From: Promineifilum sp.
Lineage (GTDB): Bacteria; Chloroflexota; Anaerolineae; Promineifilales; Promineifilaceae
Direction: 5' to 3'
DNA length: 64,000 nt
Assembly: GCA_020634335.1 (NCBI GenBank)
Contig: JACKBY010000002.1
Span: 124,001 to 188,000, forward strand
Under the pieces are notes generated by a model that worked only from the letters and a program-made list of their open reading frames with translations, ran no database searches and was not told where the DNA came from. Made by a program: the position numbers and the translations under genes. Below are positions 8,307 to 17,158 of the stretch, piece after piece. The first letter of the stretch is position 1, and the number at the start of each line of letters is the position of its first letter.

Positions 8307-9437
8307 ATGGCGACTAACCAACCCGTTTACCGCGCGTCGGCCTTAAAGGTCGAAAGCTCGCCGGCTGCCTGGCAGGCCGCTTTGGCACGCCTGCCCCATG
8401 CCCACGCTCTTCAGAGTTGGGCCTGGGGCCAGTTCAAGTCGCGTTGGGGCTGGGAAGCGCGGCCGATGACGCTGACCGTGGCTGAAAGCAGCTGGGAGCC
8501 TATCGCCGCGGCGATGGTGCTGAAGCGGCGCATTCCCCGAACGCCGTTTTGTGTCCTGTATGTACCCCGCGGCCCGGCGCTCGAGTACCACGACGTGGCC
8601 CTGCGGCGGCAAGTGTTGGGCAAGCTGGAGCAGTTGGCTAAACGCGAGCGGGCTATCTTCATCAAGATCGATCCTGAAATCGTTCGTAGTTGGGGGCTGG
8701 AGGAGGAGCGGCCGTCGCCGCTGGGTTCGGCCATCATGCGTGATCTGCATGACCGGGGCTGGCTGCCGTCCGACGAGCAGATTCAATTTCGCAACACCGT
8801 TGAACTGCCGCTGGAGTCGACGGAAGAGCAACTGCTGGCGGCGATGAAACAGAAGACCCGTTACAATATTCGCCTGGCCGAACGCAAGGGCGTGAGCGTG
8901 CGGCCGGGCACGCCGGCTGATTTTCCCACGCTCGTCGCCATGTACCAGGAAACGGCCGCGCGCGACGGCTTCACCGCGCGGCCCGCGGCCTACTATCTGG
9001 ATGGTTGGACATCGCTCTACGACGCCGGCATGGCCCAGCCGCTGGTGGCCGAAGTCGAGGGGCAGGCGGTGGCGGCGGTCATCCTCGTACGCTTCGGCGA
9101 GCGCGTCATCTACATGTATGGCGCGTCGAGCGGCGAGGCCCGCGAGCGGATGCCCAACCACTTGTTGCAATGGGAGGCCATCCGCTGGGCGCGAGCACAG
9201 GGTGGCAAGGTGTACGATTTTTGGGGCGCGCCCGACGACTTTAACGAATCGGATCGTATGTGGGGTGTGTGGCGATTCAAGGCCGGATTCAATGGTGAGG
9301 TGGTGCGCTTCATCGGCGCGTGGGATTACCCGGCGCGACCGCTCTTGTATCGCCTCTACACCCAGGTGATTCCGCGCTATCTGAATTTATTGCGGGCGCG
9401 ACGGGCGCAGTCCGGCGCGGAATCAAAGCCCGGCTGA
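8307..9437 (+). CDS. FemABX-family aminoacyltransferase (paralogue 2)
   Basis: The 376-residue paralogue of the gene at 5962-7023 shares the segments LQSWAWGQFKSRWGWE, MKQKTRYNIRLAERKG, YMYGASSGEARERMPNHLLQWEAIRWARA and YDFWGAPDDFNESD followed by WRFKAGFNGEVVRFIGAWDY. Near-identity of the MKQKTRYNIRLAE block in both copies points to a fairly recent duplication. I chose ATG 8307: an ATG at 8268 lies inside a TATGAT (8264-8269) that looks like the -10 box. A peptidoglycan cross-bridge or related aminoacyl transfer is likely. Two copies could add successive residues, as FemA and FemB do, but that is inference. Confidence 0.84.
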   Translation: MATNQPVYRASALKVESSPAAWQAALARLPHAHALQSWAWGQFKSRWGWEARPMTLTVAESSWEPIAAAMVLKRRIPRTPFCVLYVPRGPALEYHDVALRRQVLGKLEQLAKRERAIFIKIDPEIVRSWGLEEERPSPLGSAIMRDLHDRGWLPSDEQIQFRNTVELPLESTEEQLLAAMKQKTRYNIRLAERKGVSVRPGTPADFPTLVAMYQETAARDGFTARPAAYYLDGWTSLYDAGMAQPLVAEVEGQAVAAVILVRFGERVIYMYGASSGEARERMPNHLLQWEAIRWARAQGGKVYDFWGAPDDFNESDRMWGVWRFKAGFNGEVVRFIGAWDYPARPLLYRLYTQVIPRYLNLLRARRAQSGAESKPG

Positions 9438-9493
9438 GCCGCGCCGGTCTGCGCCGGCCCATCCGTTGAAATTCGATTGGAGAAATTTGAAAG

Positions 9494-10573
9494 ATGAGTA
9501 GAACCATTGTCATTCTCGATGGCGATCAGACGGGACAGGAGTTGCTGGAAGAGGCCTTGCGCGTCCTGCAAGAAGATGTCATTCGCTATCCGTTGGACCT
9601 GTTACGCTTTGATTTGAGCCTGCAGAACCGCCGGACGACGGAGAACAAAGTCGTCTACGAAGCCGGTCAGGCCATCCGCGACTATCACGTCGGCCTCAAG
9701 GCGGCGACCATCACTCCGGAAACGCGCGGCGACGTCGGCAGCCCCAATGCCATCTTGCGCGAGGTCATGGACGCGGAGATCATCCTGCGCACCGGCCGGC
9801 GCATCCCCGGTGTGCGGGCCGTCGGCGGCATCTATGCGCCGATCAGCATCGTGCGCATGGCCCGCGACGATGCCTATGGCGCGCGCGAATGGCGCGAGGG
9901 AGAGGCCGGCAGCCTGGACGAGTTCGCTTTTCGCACCGAGAAGATTTCTCGCTGGGTGTGTCGAGCCGTGGCCGAGTTCGCCTTCCAGCACGCCAAGGAT
10001 AATCGAGCCAAGGTCTTTGGCGGGCCCAAATACACCGTCAGCCCCGTCTATGAAGGCATGTTCAAGGAAGAGATGGATGCCGCCGCGGGCCGTCACCCCG
10101 ACGTCCGCTACGAGCCGCAGCTGATCGACGCCACCTTTGCCCTGTTGCTGGCAACGACGGGCGATGCGCTGGTCATCCCCTCTCTCAATCGCGACGGCGA
10201 TTTGCTGTCCGATATGGTCTTGCAGATGTTCGGCTCGATTGCCGGGTCGGAGTCAATGGTCATTTCCATCAATCAAGAGGGAAATATCGACTCCGTAATG
10301 GCTGAAGCGCCCCACGGCACAGCCCCCGGCTTGCAGGGCAAGAACGTGGCCAACCCGATGGCGATGATCCTGGCCGCGGCCGGATTGCTGGGTTACATGA
10401 AGGAGCGGGAATTGAAAACGGCCAGCCGCGCCATCTACGAGGCGACGCTGGAGGCAGTCTATGAGGGCATTCGCACGGCCGATCTGGGTGGCGATACGAA
10501 AACGGATCAGTTCACCAATGAGGTCATCCGCCGCGTCAGGAGCAAGCTGGAGGTGTGGTCGTCATTGTCGTGA
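9494..10573 (+). CDS. Isocitrate/isopropylmalate dehydrogenase family protein
   Basis: A 359-residue metal-dependent decarboxylating beta-hydroxyacid dehydrogenase. Compared by eye with E. coli isocitrate dehydrogenase it keeps the substrate motif SPNAILR (equivalents of S113, N115, R119), an Arg in EIILRTGRR and the catalytic Tyr in DDAYGAREW. It also keeps the catalytic Lys in GGPKYTVSP, where the usual KxN is KxT, and the metal-binding Asp pair in NRDGDLLSD. The nucleotide loop reads HGTAPGLQGKNVANP, lacking both the Lys-Tyr of NADP enzymes and the Asp-Ile of many NAD enzymes. It is shorter than NADP-IDH (about 415). An IDH or homoisocitrate/tartrate-type role is possible. GGAG lies 11 nt upstream. 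Confidence 0.78.
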   Translation: MSRTIVILDGDQTGQELLEEALRVLQEDVIRYPLDLLRFDLSLQNRRTTENKVVYEAGQAIRDYHVGLKAATITPETRGDVGSPNAILREVMDAEIILRTGRRIPGVRAVGGIYAPISIVRMARDDAYGAREWREGEAGSLDEFAFRTEKISRWVCRAVAEFAFQHAKDNRAKVFGGPKYTVSPVYEGMFKEEMDAAAGRHPDVRYEPQLIDATFALLLATTGDALVIPSLNRDGDLLSDMVLQMFGSIAGSESMVISINQEGNIDSVMAEAPHGTAPGLQGKNVANPMAMILAAAGLLGYMKERELKTASRAIYEATLEAVYEGIRTADLGGDTKTDQFTNEVIRRVRSKLEVWSSLS

Positions 10574-10639
10574 GGCGGGCTGTTTCCCGCAGGCGGTAGA
10601 TGCCTTCCGCCAGGGGTGGAACAGGGCGCTGTCGGGCAA

Positions 10640-10667
10640 TCGACAGGTCAGGCAATTCGGTTACAAT
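10640..10667 (+). promoter_or_regulatory. Candidate promoter of the PLP desulfhydrase gene
   Basis: TCGACA (10640-10645), a 16-bp spacer and TACAAT (10662-10667) give a reasonable sigma-70-type promoter. The predicted start near 10674 leaves a leader of about 45 nt. Confidence 0.45.
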
Positions 10668-10718
10668 ACGGCACAGATGGGGCTGGCGGCAACAGCGCCG
10701 CCCGTTCCGGAATGATCT

Positions 10719-11696
10719 ATGGACCCAAAATTCCCCGATAAAGTATCGCTGGCCTTTTTACCGACGCCGATCGAGCCATTGGAACGCCTGAGCCGGCATC
10801 TCGGTGGGCCGGAGATCTGGGTCAAGCGCGACGACCAGACCGGATTGGCTACGGGCGGCAACAAGGCGCGCAAGCTGGAGTTCCTTGTGGCCGATGCGCT
10901 GGCCCAGGGGGCCGATCACTTGGTGACCACCGGCGCGCCGCAGAGCAACCACGCCCGCCAGACGGCCGCCGCCGCTGCCCGCTTTGGTCTCGGTTGCAGC
11001 CTGATCCTGCGCGGGCAGGAGCCGGCCACGCCCACCGGTAACTTCTTGCTCGATCAGTTGCTCGGCGCGCACGTGTACTGGTGCGCCCCACGTGATTGCA
11101 ACGATACCGCCAGTCGGGTCATGGGTGAATTGCGGGCCATCGGCCGCCGGCCCTATTTCATCCCTTTGGGCGGTTCCAACGTCATCGGCGCAACCGGCTA
11201 CGTGCTGGCGATGCGCGAGCTGATGGAGCAAACGGAGGCGGCTCATCTGAACTTTGACTTCACTGTGTTTGCCAGCAGCAGCGGCGGCACGCAGGCGGGG
11301 TTGGTGCTGGGGGCCTGCGCCTTTGGTTTCCGGGGCACAGTGCTCGGCATCAGCGTCGACCACCCGGCCGATTCTCTCAAAACGCAGGTGGCCGCCCTGA
11401 CCACGGCCACAGCCACCCACATCGGCCTGGACGCGCTCTCCGTGGCCGACATGGTGAACATCAACGACGACTACATCGGCGACGGGTATGCCCACGTGGG
11501 GGAAACGGAGCGCGAGGCGATCAAGTTGATGGCTCAAGTGGAGGGCATCCTGCTCGATCCGGTCTACACCGGGCGAGCCTTCGGCGGGCTGATCGACCTC
11601 ATTCGCTGGGGAGCCTTCACGCGCGGCCAGCGAGTGCTGTTTTGGCACACGGGGGGCACAGCCGCCTTGCCCGCTTTTGCCGAACGATTGCTCTAG
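10719..11696 (+). CDS. dcyD: D-cysteine desulfhydrase / ACC deaminase family PLP enzyme
   Basis: Fold-type II PLP enzyme of the family that includes D-cysteine desulfhydrase (D-cysteine to pyruvate, H2S and NH3) and 1-aminocyclopropane-1-carboxylate deaminase. The 325-residue protein shows WVKRDDQTGLATGGNKARKLEF, whose Lys49 should hold PLP. It also has the substrate loop TTGAPQSNHARQTAAAAA near residue 75 and the phosphate-binding ASSSGGTQAGL near 186. D-cysteine desulfhydrase is the likelier activity, since dedicated ACC deaminases are rarer, but motifs alone do not decide. It is not in an operon with sulfur genes here. Confidence 0.82.
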   Translation: MDPKFPDKVSLAFLPTPIEPLERLSRHLGGPEIWVKRDDQTGLATGGNKARKLEFLVADALAQGADHLVTTGAPQSNHARQTAAAAARFGLGCSLILRGQEPATPTGNFLLDQLLGAHVYWCAPRDCNDTASRVMGELRAIGRRPYFIPLGGSNVIGATGYVLAMRELMEQTEAAHLNFDFTVFASSSGGTQAGLVLGACAFGFRGTVLGISVDHPADSLKTQVAALTTATATHIGLDALSVADMVNINDDYIGDGYAHVGETEREAIKLMAQVEGILLDPVYTGRAFGGLIDLIRWGAFTRGQRVLFWHTGGTAALPAFAERLL

Positions 11697-11811
11697 GCGC
11701 TCCTCCGCTTCCCCGGCCGGTGTGGCCTGGTTTCGTGCAGGGCCGGCAAAACCTGTTAGAATCCGAACCAAACAGGGCGCATCTCGTATATATACAAGGT
11801 AAACACAGGCT

Positions 11812-11841
11812 AATCGGACTGAGTCAATGCTCAATCCGATT
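11812..11841 (+). other. Stem-loop in the leader of the thioesterase gene
   Basis: The 12-bp arms (11812-11823 and 11830-11841) have a single mismatch and a 6-nt loop. It lies between a TAGAAT (11758-11763) and the thioesterase start and has no T-run. It could be a weak terminator for the upstream gene or an mRNA leader structure; I cannot separate these. Confidence 0.4.
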
Positions 11842-11900
11842 TATCCATGTCCTATCCGTACTTAATTCTGAACCGCAATGCGCCGCCATTGGACCCACGC

Positions 11901-12350
11901 ATGACCAACACCACCTATCCCTACGAAATCAATCTGGAAGTAGCCTTTCGCGATATTGACGCGATGGGCCACGTCAACAACGCCGTATTCTTCGCCTACT
12001 TCGAAACGGTACGCATCAAGTATCTGGGCGAACTCATGGAAAAAAGCGGCCTGCTGGGCACCGAATTGCTCGACTTGCCGCTCATCCTCGTGGAAGCCAG
12101 CTGTACCTACAAGTCCCCGGCGCTTCTGACCGAGGTGCTCCACGTGGGCACGGGCATATCACGCTTTGGCACAAAGAGCTTCGATATGCTCTATCGAATT
12201 CAGGGAGAGGACAATCGCCTCATCGCCTATGGTCGCACCGTGCAGGTGATGTACGATTACATCACCCGCAGCGCCTTCTCGATTCCCGACAGCCTGCGTG
12301 CCTACGTCGAGGAGTATCAGCGGGGCTGGCAGCCGGCGGGCTATCCGTAG
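11901..12350 (+). CDS. Acyl-CoA thioesterase, hotdog fold (4HBT/YbgC-like)
   Basis: The 149-residue protein has the 4-hydroxybenzoyl-CoA thioesterase-type signature VAFRDIDAMGHVNNAVFFAYFE near its N-terminus, where the Asp of the DxDxxGHVNN motif is catalytic. It continues with VEASCTYKSPALL and RIQGEDNRLIAYGRTVQVMYD, as in single-domain hotdog thioesterases. It should hydrolyse short or aromatic acyl-CoA thioesters in the cytoplasm. ATG 11901 gives the standard domain length; an in-frame ATG at 11847 would add 18 unconserved residues. It stands alone, with a convergent hydrolase gene downstream. Confidence 0.85.
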   Translation: MTNTTYPYEINLEVAFRDIDAMGHVNNAVFFAYFETVRIKYLGELMEKSGLLGTELLDLPLILVEASCTYKSPALLTEVLHVGTGISRFGTKSFDMLYRIQGEDNRLIAYGRTVQVMYDYITRSAFSIPDSLRAYVEEYQRGWQPAGYP

Positions 12351-12405
12351 ATAGTGGCCCTAACCAGTAAGACGGTTTCCGCGCGCTGTTTGCTCTCCAC
12401 GACGA

Positions 12406-13785
12406 CTAGATCCGCCGGTGTAGCCGGCTTGTACGCAGCCAGATGATTTGGCCACCCGGGTCGCGAATGAATTCGGCCTTCATATTGATCAGTGGCTCGT
12501 CGAGGGTGATGCCCCGGTCGGGCGCGAAGAAGGCCAGGCGACTGGGCGGCGGCGGCGGGGACGGCGGCGAATCCACGTCGGGAAACCCGCCCTTAGGCGT
12601 CAGTTGCACCCTTAACTGCCCATCGCTCAGGTACAGATTCAGCCGCCCCAACTGAGCCTCATACGTTCCCACGTACTCACCCAACTTTTCGATACCCAAA
12701 TCCAGGTAGGTCAATGCCGGTTCCTTCAGACCCAGATACCGTTCCAGCGCCCAGGCCACAACCTTATCGTTGAGGATTTCTCCCTCGTCGGCGTTGGTCA
12801 GCACGGTGATGGCGAACCCGTGCGCGGGAACCATGAGAAACGCAGAGAGCTGGCCGTTGGTGGCTCCTCCATGGAGGACGGCCTGCGTCTCCCCATACGT
12901 CTTCAATAACCAGCTCAGTCCCATTTGCCGGCCCATATTGGCCGCGCATTGCGGCGTTTGCATGGCGGCCATCGTCTCGGCTGGCAGCAGACGCTGGTCG
13001 CCCGCCCTCCCGTCGCCCAGATGGAAGCGCGCATAGCGCAACTGGTCGCGCGCGCTGGAACACAGCCCGCCGACGGCATGAGCCGAACGCGCCAACGCCC
13101 ACGGCCGCTCGACGACCACGCCTAATTCCGCGTCATCCCGATGGCCGACCACGAAGCCTCGTGAGATGACGTCCGCGGGAAAGAAAAAGGAGTTGGTCAT
13201 GCCCAGCGGATCGAGCATCATCTCCTGGGCCGCGGCCTCATACGTCTGGCCGGTGATCACCTCGATGAGACGCCCCGCCACCCCGAAGCCGGCATTGTTA
13301 TAGGCCCATAGCGAACCGACGGGAACGACTTGCGGCAGATCGGCCATTTCGGCCACGTAGCGCGCCAGCGCATCGTCGCCGTTGCCGGTGTCGCGAAAAA
13401 AGTCGCCCACCCAGCCGCCCAGGTGGGTCAGGAGGTGGCGCGTGGTCACACTGCCCTCGGCCTCCTTGTCAATCAGGCGCAGCTCCGGCAAATAGGTGCG
13501 CACCGGTTCGTCCAGATCGATAGCTCCCTGCTCCACCAGTTGCATGATAATCGTGCCGGTTAGAGTCTTGGTGGTCGAGCCAATCTGGAAGAGGGTGTCG
13601 GCCGTCACCGGAAGGGGATTCTCGACGCTGGTCACGCCGAACCCGCCCAGGTACTCTTGGCCGTCGTGGATCAGACCAATGGCGACGCCCGGCACATGGA
13701 GCCGGCGCATCTCGGCCGCGACGAAGGCGCTGAGGTCGGCGAAATCAGGATCGTTTGTCTCGTGGTGAATCGGCAAATGGTACAT
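12406..13785 (-). CDS. Class C beta-lactamase-like serine hydrolase
   Basis: The 459-residue protein belongs to the penicillin-binding-protein-like serine hydrolases (esterases, D-aminopeptidases, class C beta-lactamases). All three active-site elements are present: SxxK as Ser70-Thr-Thr-Lys73, YxN as Tyr162-Asn-Asn164, and LHGGATNGQ in place of KTG. There is no signal peptide, so it is probably cytoplasmic, unlike secreted beta-lactamases. About 100 C-terminal residues after the catalytic domain form a beta-rich lipocalin-like tail (YLDLGIEKLGEYVGTYEAQ). The ATG lies 3 nt after the stop of the penicillin acylase gene, so the two are translated from one message. The substrate is unknown. Confidence 0.88.
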   Translation of the reverse strand: MYHLPIHHETNDPDFADLSAFVAAEMRRLHVPGVAIGLIHDGQEYLGGFGVTSVENPLPVTADTLFQIGSTTKTLTGTIIMQLVEQGAIDLDEPVRTYLPELRLIDKEAEGSVTTRHLLTHLGGWVGDFFRDTGNGDDALARYVAEMADLPQVVPVGSLWAYNNAGFGVAGRLIEVITGQTYEAAAQEMMLDPLGMTNSFFFPADVISRGFVVGHRDDAELGVVVERPWALARSAHAVGGLCSSARDQLRYARFHLGDGRAGDQRLLPAETMAAMQTPQCAANMGRQMGLSWLLKTYGETQAVLHGGATNGQLSAFLMVPAHGFAITVLTNADEGEILNDKVVAWALERYLGLKEPALTYLDLGIEKLGEYVGTYEAQLGRLNLYLSDGQLRVQLTPKGGFPDVDSPPSPPPPPSRLAFFAPDRGITLDEPLINMKAEFIRDPGGQIIWLRTSRLHRRI

Positions 13786-13788
13786 GGT

Positions 13789-16308
13789 CTATTGTCCCGG
13801 TTGAAGGATGAGATGATCGTTGGCCGCCGCCTCTATCGCTTCACGACTGGACAGCATCGGCAGGTACTCGCCGTTGAGCCATAGCTCGATCTGGTCGTCG
13901 TAATTGGGGTGATAGGGATGTCCGCTTTGTCCGGTGGGAATGATCCAGCGCGAGGCGTCCCAGTCACTCAGATCGACAATCATGCGCATGGAGGGATGGG
14001 AGCGGACGGCGGCCGGCTCGTCCCAACTCCAGTTAGTGGCATTGACCAGATCGCTGCCGCCGTCGACCGGGAAAGGGCCGCGATTGACGATGCTTTCGAT
14101 TGGTCCGATGCCGCTTTCGCCCAGGGGAGTGCTGCCAAACGTTGCCGTGTGCAGATTGCCCCACTGCCAGCCGTTCATATCACTACCCAGGCGCTCATTG
14201 AGCCACACCACCGCCTCATTTATCGAGCGCAGCAAGATATCCTCGCGGGTTTCCACCTCCGGGGTGGTGATGTCATCCCACCAACGCGCGGCCGGGTCCG
14301 TAGCCAGTTGGTGAAAATAGATGGTGCTGTGGGCATCGCCCACGTTTTCCTCGCCCACGTCATCGGCCAGCACGTTGTTCGCCAGTCGCATATAGAAAAT
14401 CTCGAATATCGACGCGGCCACGCTATCTGCCCGCTCCTGATAATCCCAGGCGCGCAACAGGTCGAGGGCACGCTGCACGTCGGCATCGTCGCTTGACAGG
14501 CCGGCCAGGAGGGGGACGTAACTTTCGGCGCGCAGGGACTTGCTGTCCATGTGGATGCGGGCGAAATCATCAGCCGTAACCGGGCCTTGGGCGATGGCTT
14601 CTTCGATCATGTCGGTGATCCGCTGCGCGCGATCGCCGCTGGCCCAGTCGCGGGCGATGAAATAGGGGTACGCTTCGTCCACCACGGCCTGATTGGCGGT
14701 GACGATGAAGCCGCTTTCGGGGTTCAGAAGGACGGGCAACTCTTCAAAAGGAATATAGCCCTCCCATTCATACTCGTCTGTCCAGCCGGGGACCGGAACC
14801 ATGCCCTGGCCGTTTTTGCGGATGGGAATGAGGCTGGGCGTCTGGTAACCGATGTTGCCGTCGACGTCGGCATAGACGAAATTTTGCGACGGAATTTCCC
14901 AGAAGCGCAGCGCTTCGCGGAACTCGTCGAAGTTTTGAGCCTGATTGAGGCTCAGAACGGACTGGAGGATACGCGACGGGCCGCTGTTGGCCGTCCAGCG
15001 CATCGCCAGCACGTCCGGCTGATCTTCCAGCACGTCGCTGATGATCGGCCCGTGTAACGTCTCGCGCACCGTCAGTTTCACGTCTTCGCCGCCGTTAACC
15101 TTGATAACTTCCTCGATCAGGTTCATATCCCGCCACTCACCCATGTACTCATACTGGTTGGGATTGTCGGGGTTCAACTTTTCGATGTAGAGGTCCTGGA
15201 CGTCGGGGCCGACGTTGGTGACACCCCAGGCGATGCGGTTGTTGTGGCCCACGATGACCCCGGGGATGCCGGCGAAGCTGAAACCGGTCACGTCCCAGCC
15301 CGGCGCGTGCAGACCAATCTGATACCAGATGGACGGCATTTGAATCCCCAGGTGCGGGTCATTCGCCAGCATCGGCAGACCCGACGCGGTGTGTTGGCCC
15401 CCGACGACCCAGTTGTTGCTGCCCAGAAAAGGGCCGGTGCCGAAGGCCGTGACCGGCGGCTTGCCGATCAGGCTGGTCGACACGCGCGTCCAGTCGGCGG
15501 CGGTTGCGCCCCCGCGACCATCAAACGCGGCCGTCATGAAATCTGTCGTCGGGGCGATGACCGGCCGGGTGTCATAGGGATAGCCCGGAACCAGCTCGTC
15601 GGTCGCCTCCTGCCCGATGCGTGCATAGAGCCGGGCGCGAGTCAGTTCATCATCCCAGTTGCCGCCCAGGTCCCAGCCCATTACAACGCCCCAGCCGATG
15701 GAGTGGAGGGGCTCCCATGCCTCGATCTCCCATGGCTCGCCGACCAGCCCCAGAACACGCTGGCTGATGGCGATGTCATCCTTGTGGTCCAGAAGATAGG
15801 CATTGACCCCGGCGCTGTAGTTTGTCAGCGCATTAAAAGCCTCCGGCAATTCTTGCTCATAGTAAGTCGTGTTGGCGGCGGCGATACGGTTCCAGCCGCT
15901 GGAGCGAATGAACTTGTCGTTCTCAATACCCGGTTGGCCGACGATTTCCGAGACGCGCCCCAGAGCGATATGCCGCCAGAATTCCATCTGCCACATACGG
16001 TCCTGGGCGTGGACATAGCCTTGGGCAAAGAACAGATCGTCGGGGTTCTGGGCATAGATGTTGGCGATGCCGTGCTCGTCGCGAAAGATGTGGACGGTAT
16101 CCTTCAGCCCGTGGCCGCTCAGCGCCACACAAAGCGCCTCGCTGCCTTCAGCCGGCGTTTGGCACTCGGCCGGCAGCTCCAGCGTCTTTTCGCCGTCCGT
16201 TTCGGGAAACGGGCTGCGACTGACGAATACGAAGACGATGACCAGGAGCAAGGTGAGGCTCACCAGGATGCCCAGAATGAACAACACGATACGGGCAACA
16301 CGATTCAT
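13789..16308 (-). CDS. Penicillin acylase family protein (Ntn hydrolase)
   Basis: The 839-residue precursor starts with a single hydrophobic anchor or signal segment (about residues 5-29, ILGILVSLTLLLVIVFVFV), so it acts outside the membrane. The alpha part includes DEHGIANIYAQNPDDLFFAQGYVHAQDRMWQMEFWR. Autocleavage should expose Ser297 in GSNNWVVGG as the N-terminal nucleophile of a beta chain of about 543 residues, close to the family's usual size. The family hydrolyses amide bonds of penicillins, cephalosporins and acyl-homoserine lactones. It is the first gene of a two-gene unit with the class C-like hydrolase, which suggests related acylated substrates. Confidence 0.92.
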   Translation of the reverse strand: MNRVARIVLFILGILVSLTLLLVIVFVFVSRSPFPETDGEKTLELPAECQTPAEGSEALCVALSGHGLKDTVHIFRDEHGIANIYAQNPDDLFFAQGYVHAQDRMWQMEFWRHIALGRVSEIVGQPGIENDKFIRSSGWNRIAAANTTYYEQELPEAFNALTNYSAGVNAYLLDHKDDIAISQRVLGLVGEPWEIEAWEPLHSIGWGVVMGWDLGGNWDDELTRARLYARIGQEATDELVPGYPYDTRPVIAPTTDFMTAAFDGRGGATAADWTRVSTSLIGKPPVTAFGTGPFLGSNNWVVGGQHTASGLPMLANDPHLGIQMPSIWYQIGLHAPGWDVTGFSFAGIPGVIVGHNNRIAWGVTNVGPDVQDLYIEKLNPDNPNQYEYMGEWRDMNLIEEVIKVNGGEDVKLTVRETLHGPIISDVLEDQPDVLAMRWTANSGPSRILQSVLSLNQAQNFDEFREALRFWEIPSQNFVYADVDGNIGYQTPSLIPIRKNGQGMVPVPGWTDEYEWEGYIPFEELPVLLNPESGFIVTANQAVVDEAYPYFIARDWASGDRAQRITDMIEEAIAQGPVTADDFARIHMDSKSLRAESYVPLLAGLSSDDADVQRALDLLRAWDYQERADSVAASIFEIFYMRLANNVLADDVGEENVGDAHSTIYFHQLATDPAARWWDDITTPEVETREDILLRSINEAVVWLNERLGSDMNGWQWGNLHTATFGSTPLGESGIGPIESIVNRGPFPVDGGSDLVNATNWSWDEPAAVRSHPSMRMIVDLSDWDASRWIIPTGQSGHPYHPNYDDQIELWLNGEYLPMLSSREAIEAAANDHLILQPGQ

Positions 16309-16434
16309 GGGATTAATTCCTCTTATCGGCCTAGATTGTCGGCTCCCTCGATTTTGTTCTGGGGGTACAGCCTTGGGACAGAATCATATCCGAAGTGGGC
16401 CAACTGCAAAATACGACGCCCGGCCGGAACCGGC

Positions 16435-16440
16435 TATAAT
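16435..16440 (+). promoter_or_regulatory. -10 box TATAAT, leaderless start of prepilin peptidase gene
   Basis: TATAAT ends 8 nt before the ATG at 16449 and no Shine-Dalgarno sequence is present. No clear -35 box is seen. Confidence 0.6.
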
Positions 16441-16448
16441 TCGCCGCT

Positions 16449-17084
16449 ATGTCTATTGGCTTGTGGGGTCTGGCGGGATTGTTCGCCGCCATGCTGATCA
16501 ATCGCGCGGCCGATTGTTGGCTCAACCCCGCGAGGCTGTCATGCGGCGTGACGCGGCACCCACGCCGCACCCAGCTGGTGGTGTTGGGCGTCCCGGCGAT
16601 TTTCATACTCCTGTCGTGGCCCGATCCGCTTTCGCATAACCTGCCGGCGGCATGCCTGATGAGCGCGGTCATGGTCTTGCTGGCGGTCATCGATTGGGAG
16701 CAGCGGCGCGTGCCCAACATCATCGTGTTGCCGGCCACGGCCGTGGCCCTGGCGCTGGCCTGGGCCGGCGGCGCTCTCTTGTCGTCTGCGGCCGCAGCAG
16801 CACTGGCCTTCGCGTTTTTTCTGGCTCTCCACGCGCTGGGTCGCCGGCTCTTTGGGCCGGGGGCGCTGGGCATGGGCGACGTCAAGCTGGCGGCATTGAT
16901 TGGAGCGGTGTTCGGCGTGGAGCACGTGGTCTACGCCCTAGGGTTGGGCGTCCTGCTGGCCGGGGCCGCCGCGGCCGGGCTGCTCGCAACCGGCCGGGCG
17001 CAGCGCGGTGACACGCTGCCGTTCGGGCATTTTATGGCCTTGGCGGCCGTGTTTGTGTTGCCGGCGGCGATTTGGAGACTGTGA
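16449..17084 (+). CDS. A24 family prepilin peptidase
   Basis: A membrane aspartyl protease that cleaves the leader of type IV prepilins or related pseudopilins. The 211-residue protein has about six membrane segments and the two catalytic aspartates of the family, Asp82 in VIDWEQRRVPN and Asp144 in GMGDVK. It lacks the N-terminal cysteine-rich methyltransferase domain of full PilD proteins. A basic and His-containing cytoplasmic loop lies near residue 35. No pilin, secretion ATPase or pilus gene lies in this window, so its substrates are encoded elsewhere. A leaderless-type promoter precedes it. Confidence 0.87.
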   Translation: MSIGLWGLAGLFAAMLINRAADCWLNPARLSCGVTRHPRRTQLVVLGVPAIFILLSWPDPLSHNLPAACLMSAVMVLLAVIDWEQRRVPNIIVLPATAVALALAWAGGALLSSAAAAALAFAFFLALHALGRRLFGPGALGMGDVKLAALIGAVFGVEHVVYALGLGVLLAGAAAAGLLATGRAQRGDTLPFGHFMALAAVFVLPAAIWRL

Positions 17085-17145
17085 AAGAGGAAATGGAGAA
17101 TATTCGTCATTTGTCCTCCCCACGGTCAGTATCTTACAGATGAGG

Positions 17146-17151
17146 TAGAAT
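17146..17151 (+). promoter_or_regulatory. -10 box TAGAAT, leaderless start of the GNAT-menC-proC run
   Basis: TAGAAT ends 7 nt before the ATG at 17159, with no Shine-Dalgarno sequence between them. No strong -35 box is visible. Confidence 0.55.
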
Positions 17152-17158
17152 CGATAAG

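Noticed and set aside
15244..16497. 417-codon plus-strand frame
   Set aside because: It is antisense to the penicillin acylase gene and composed of low-complexity Arg/Gly/Gln sequence.
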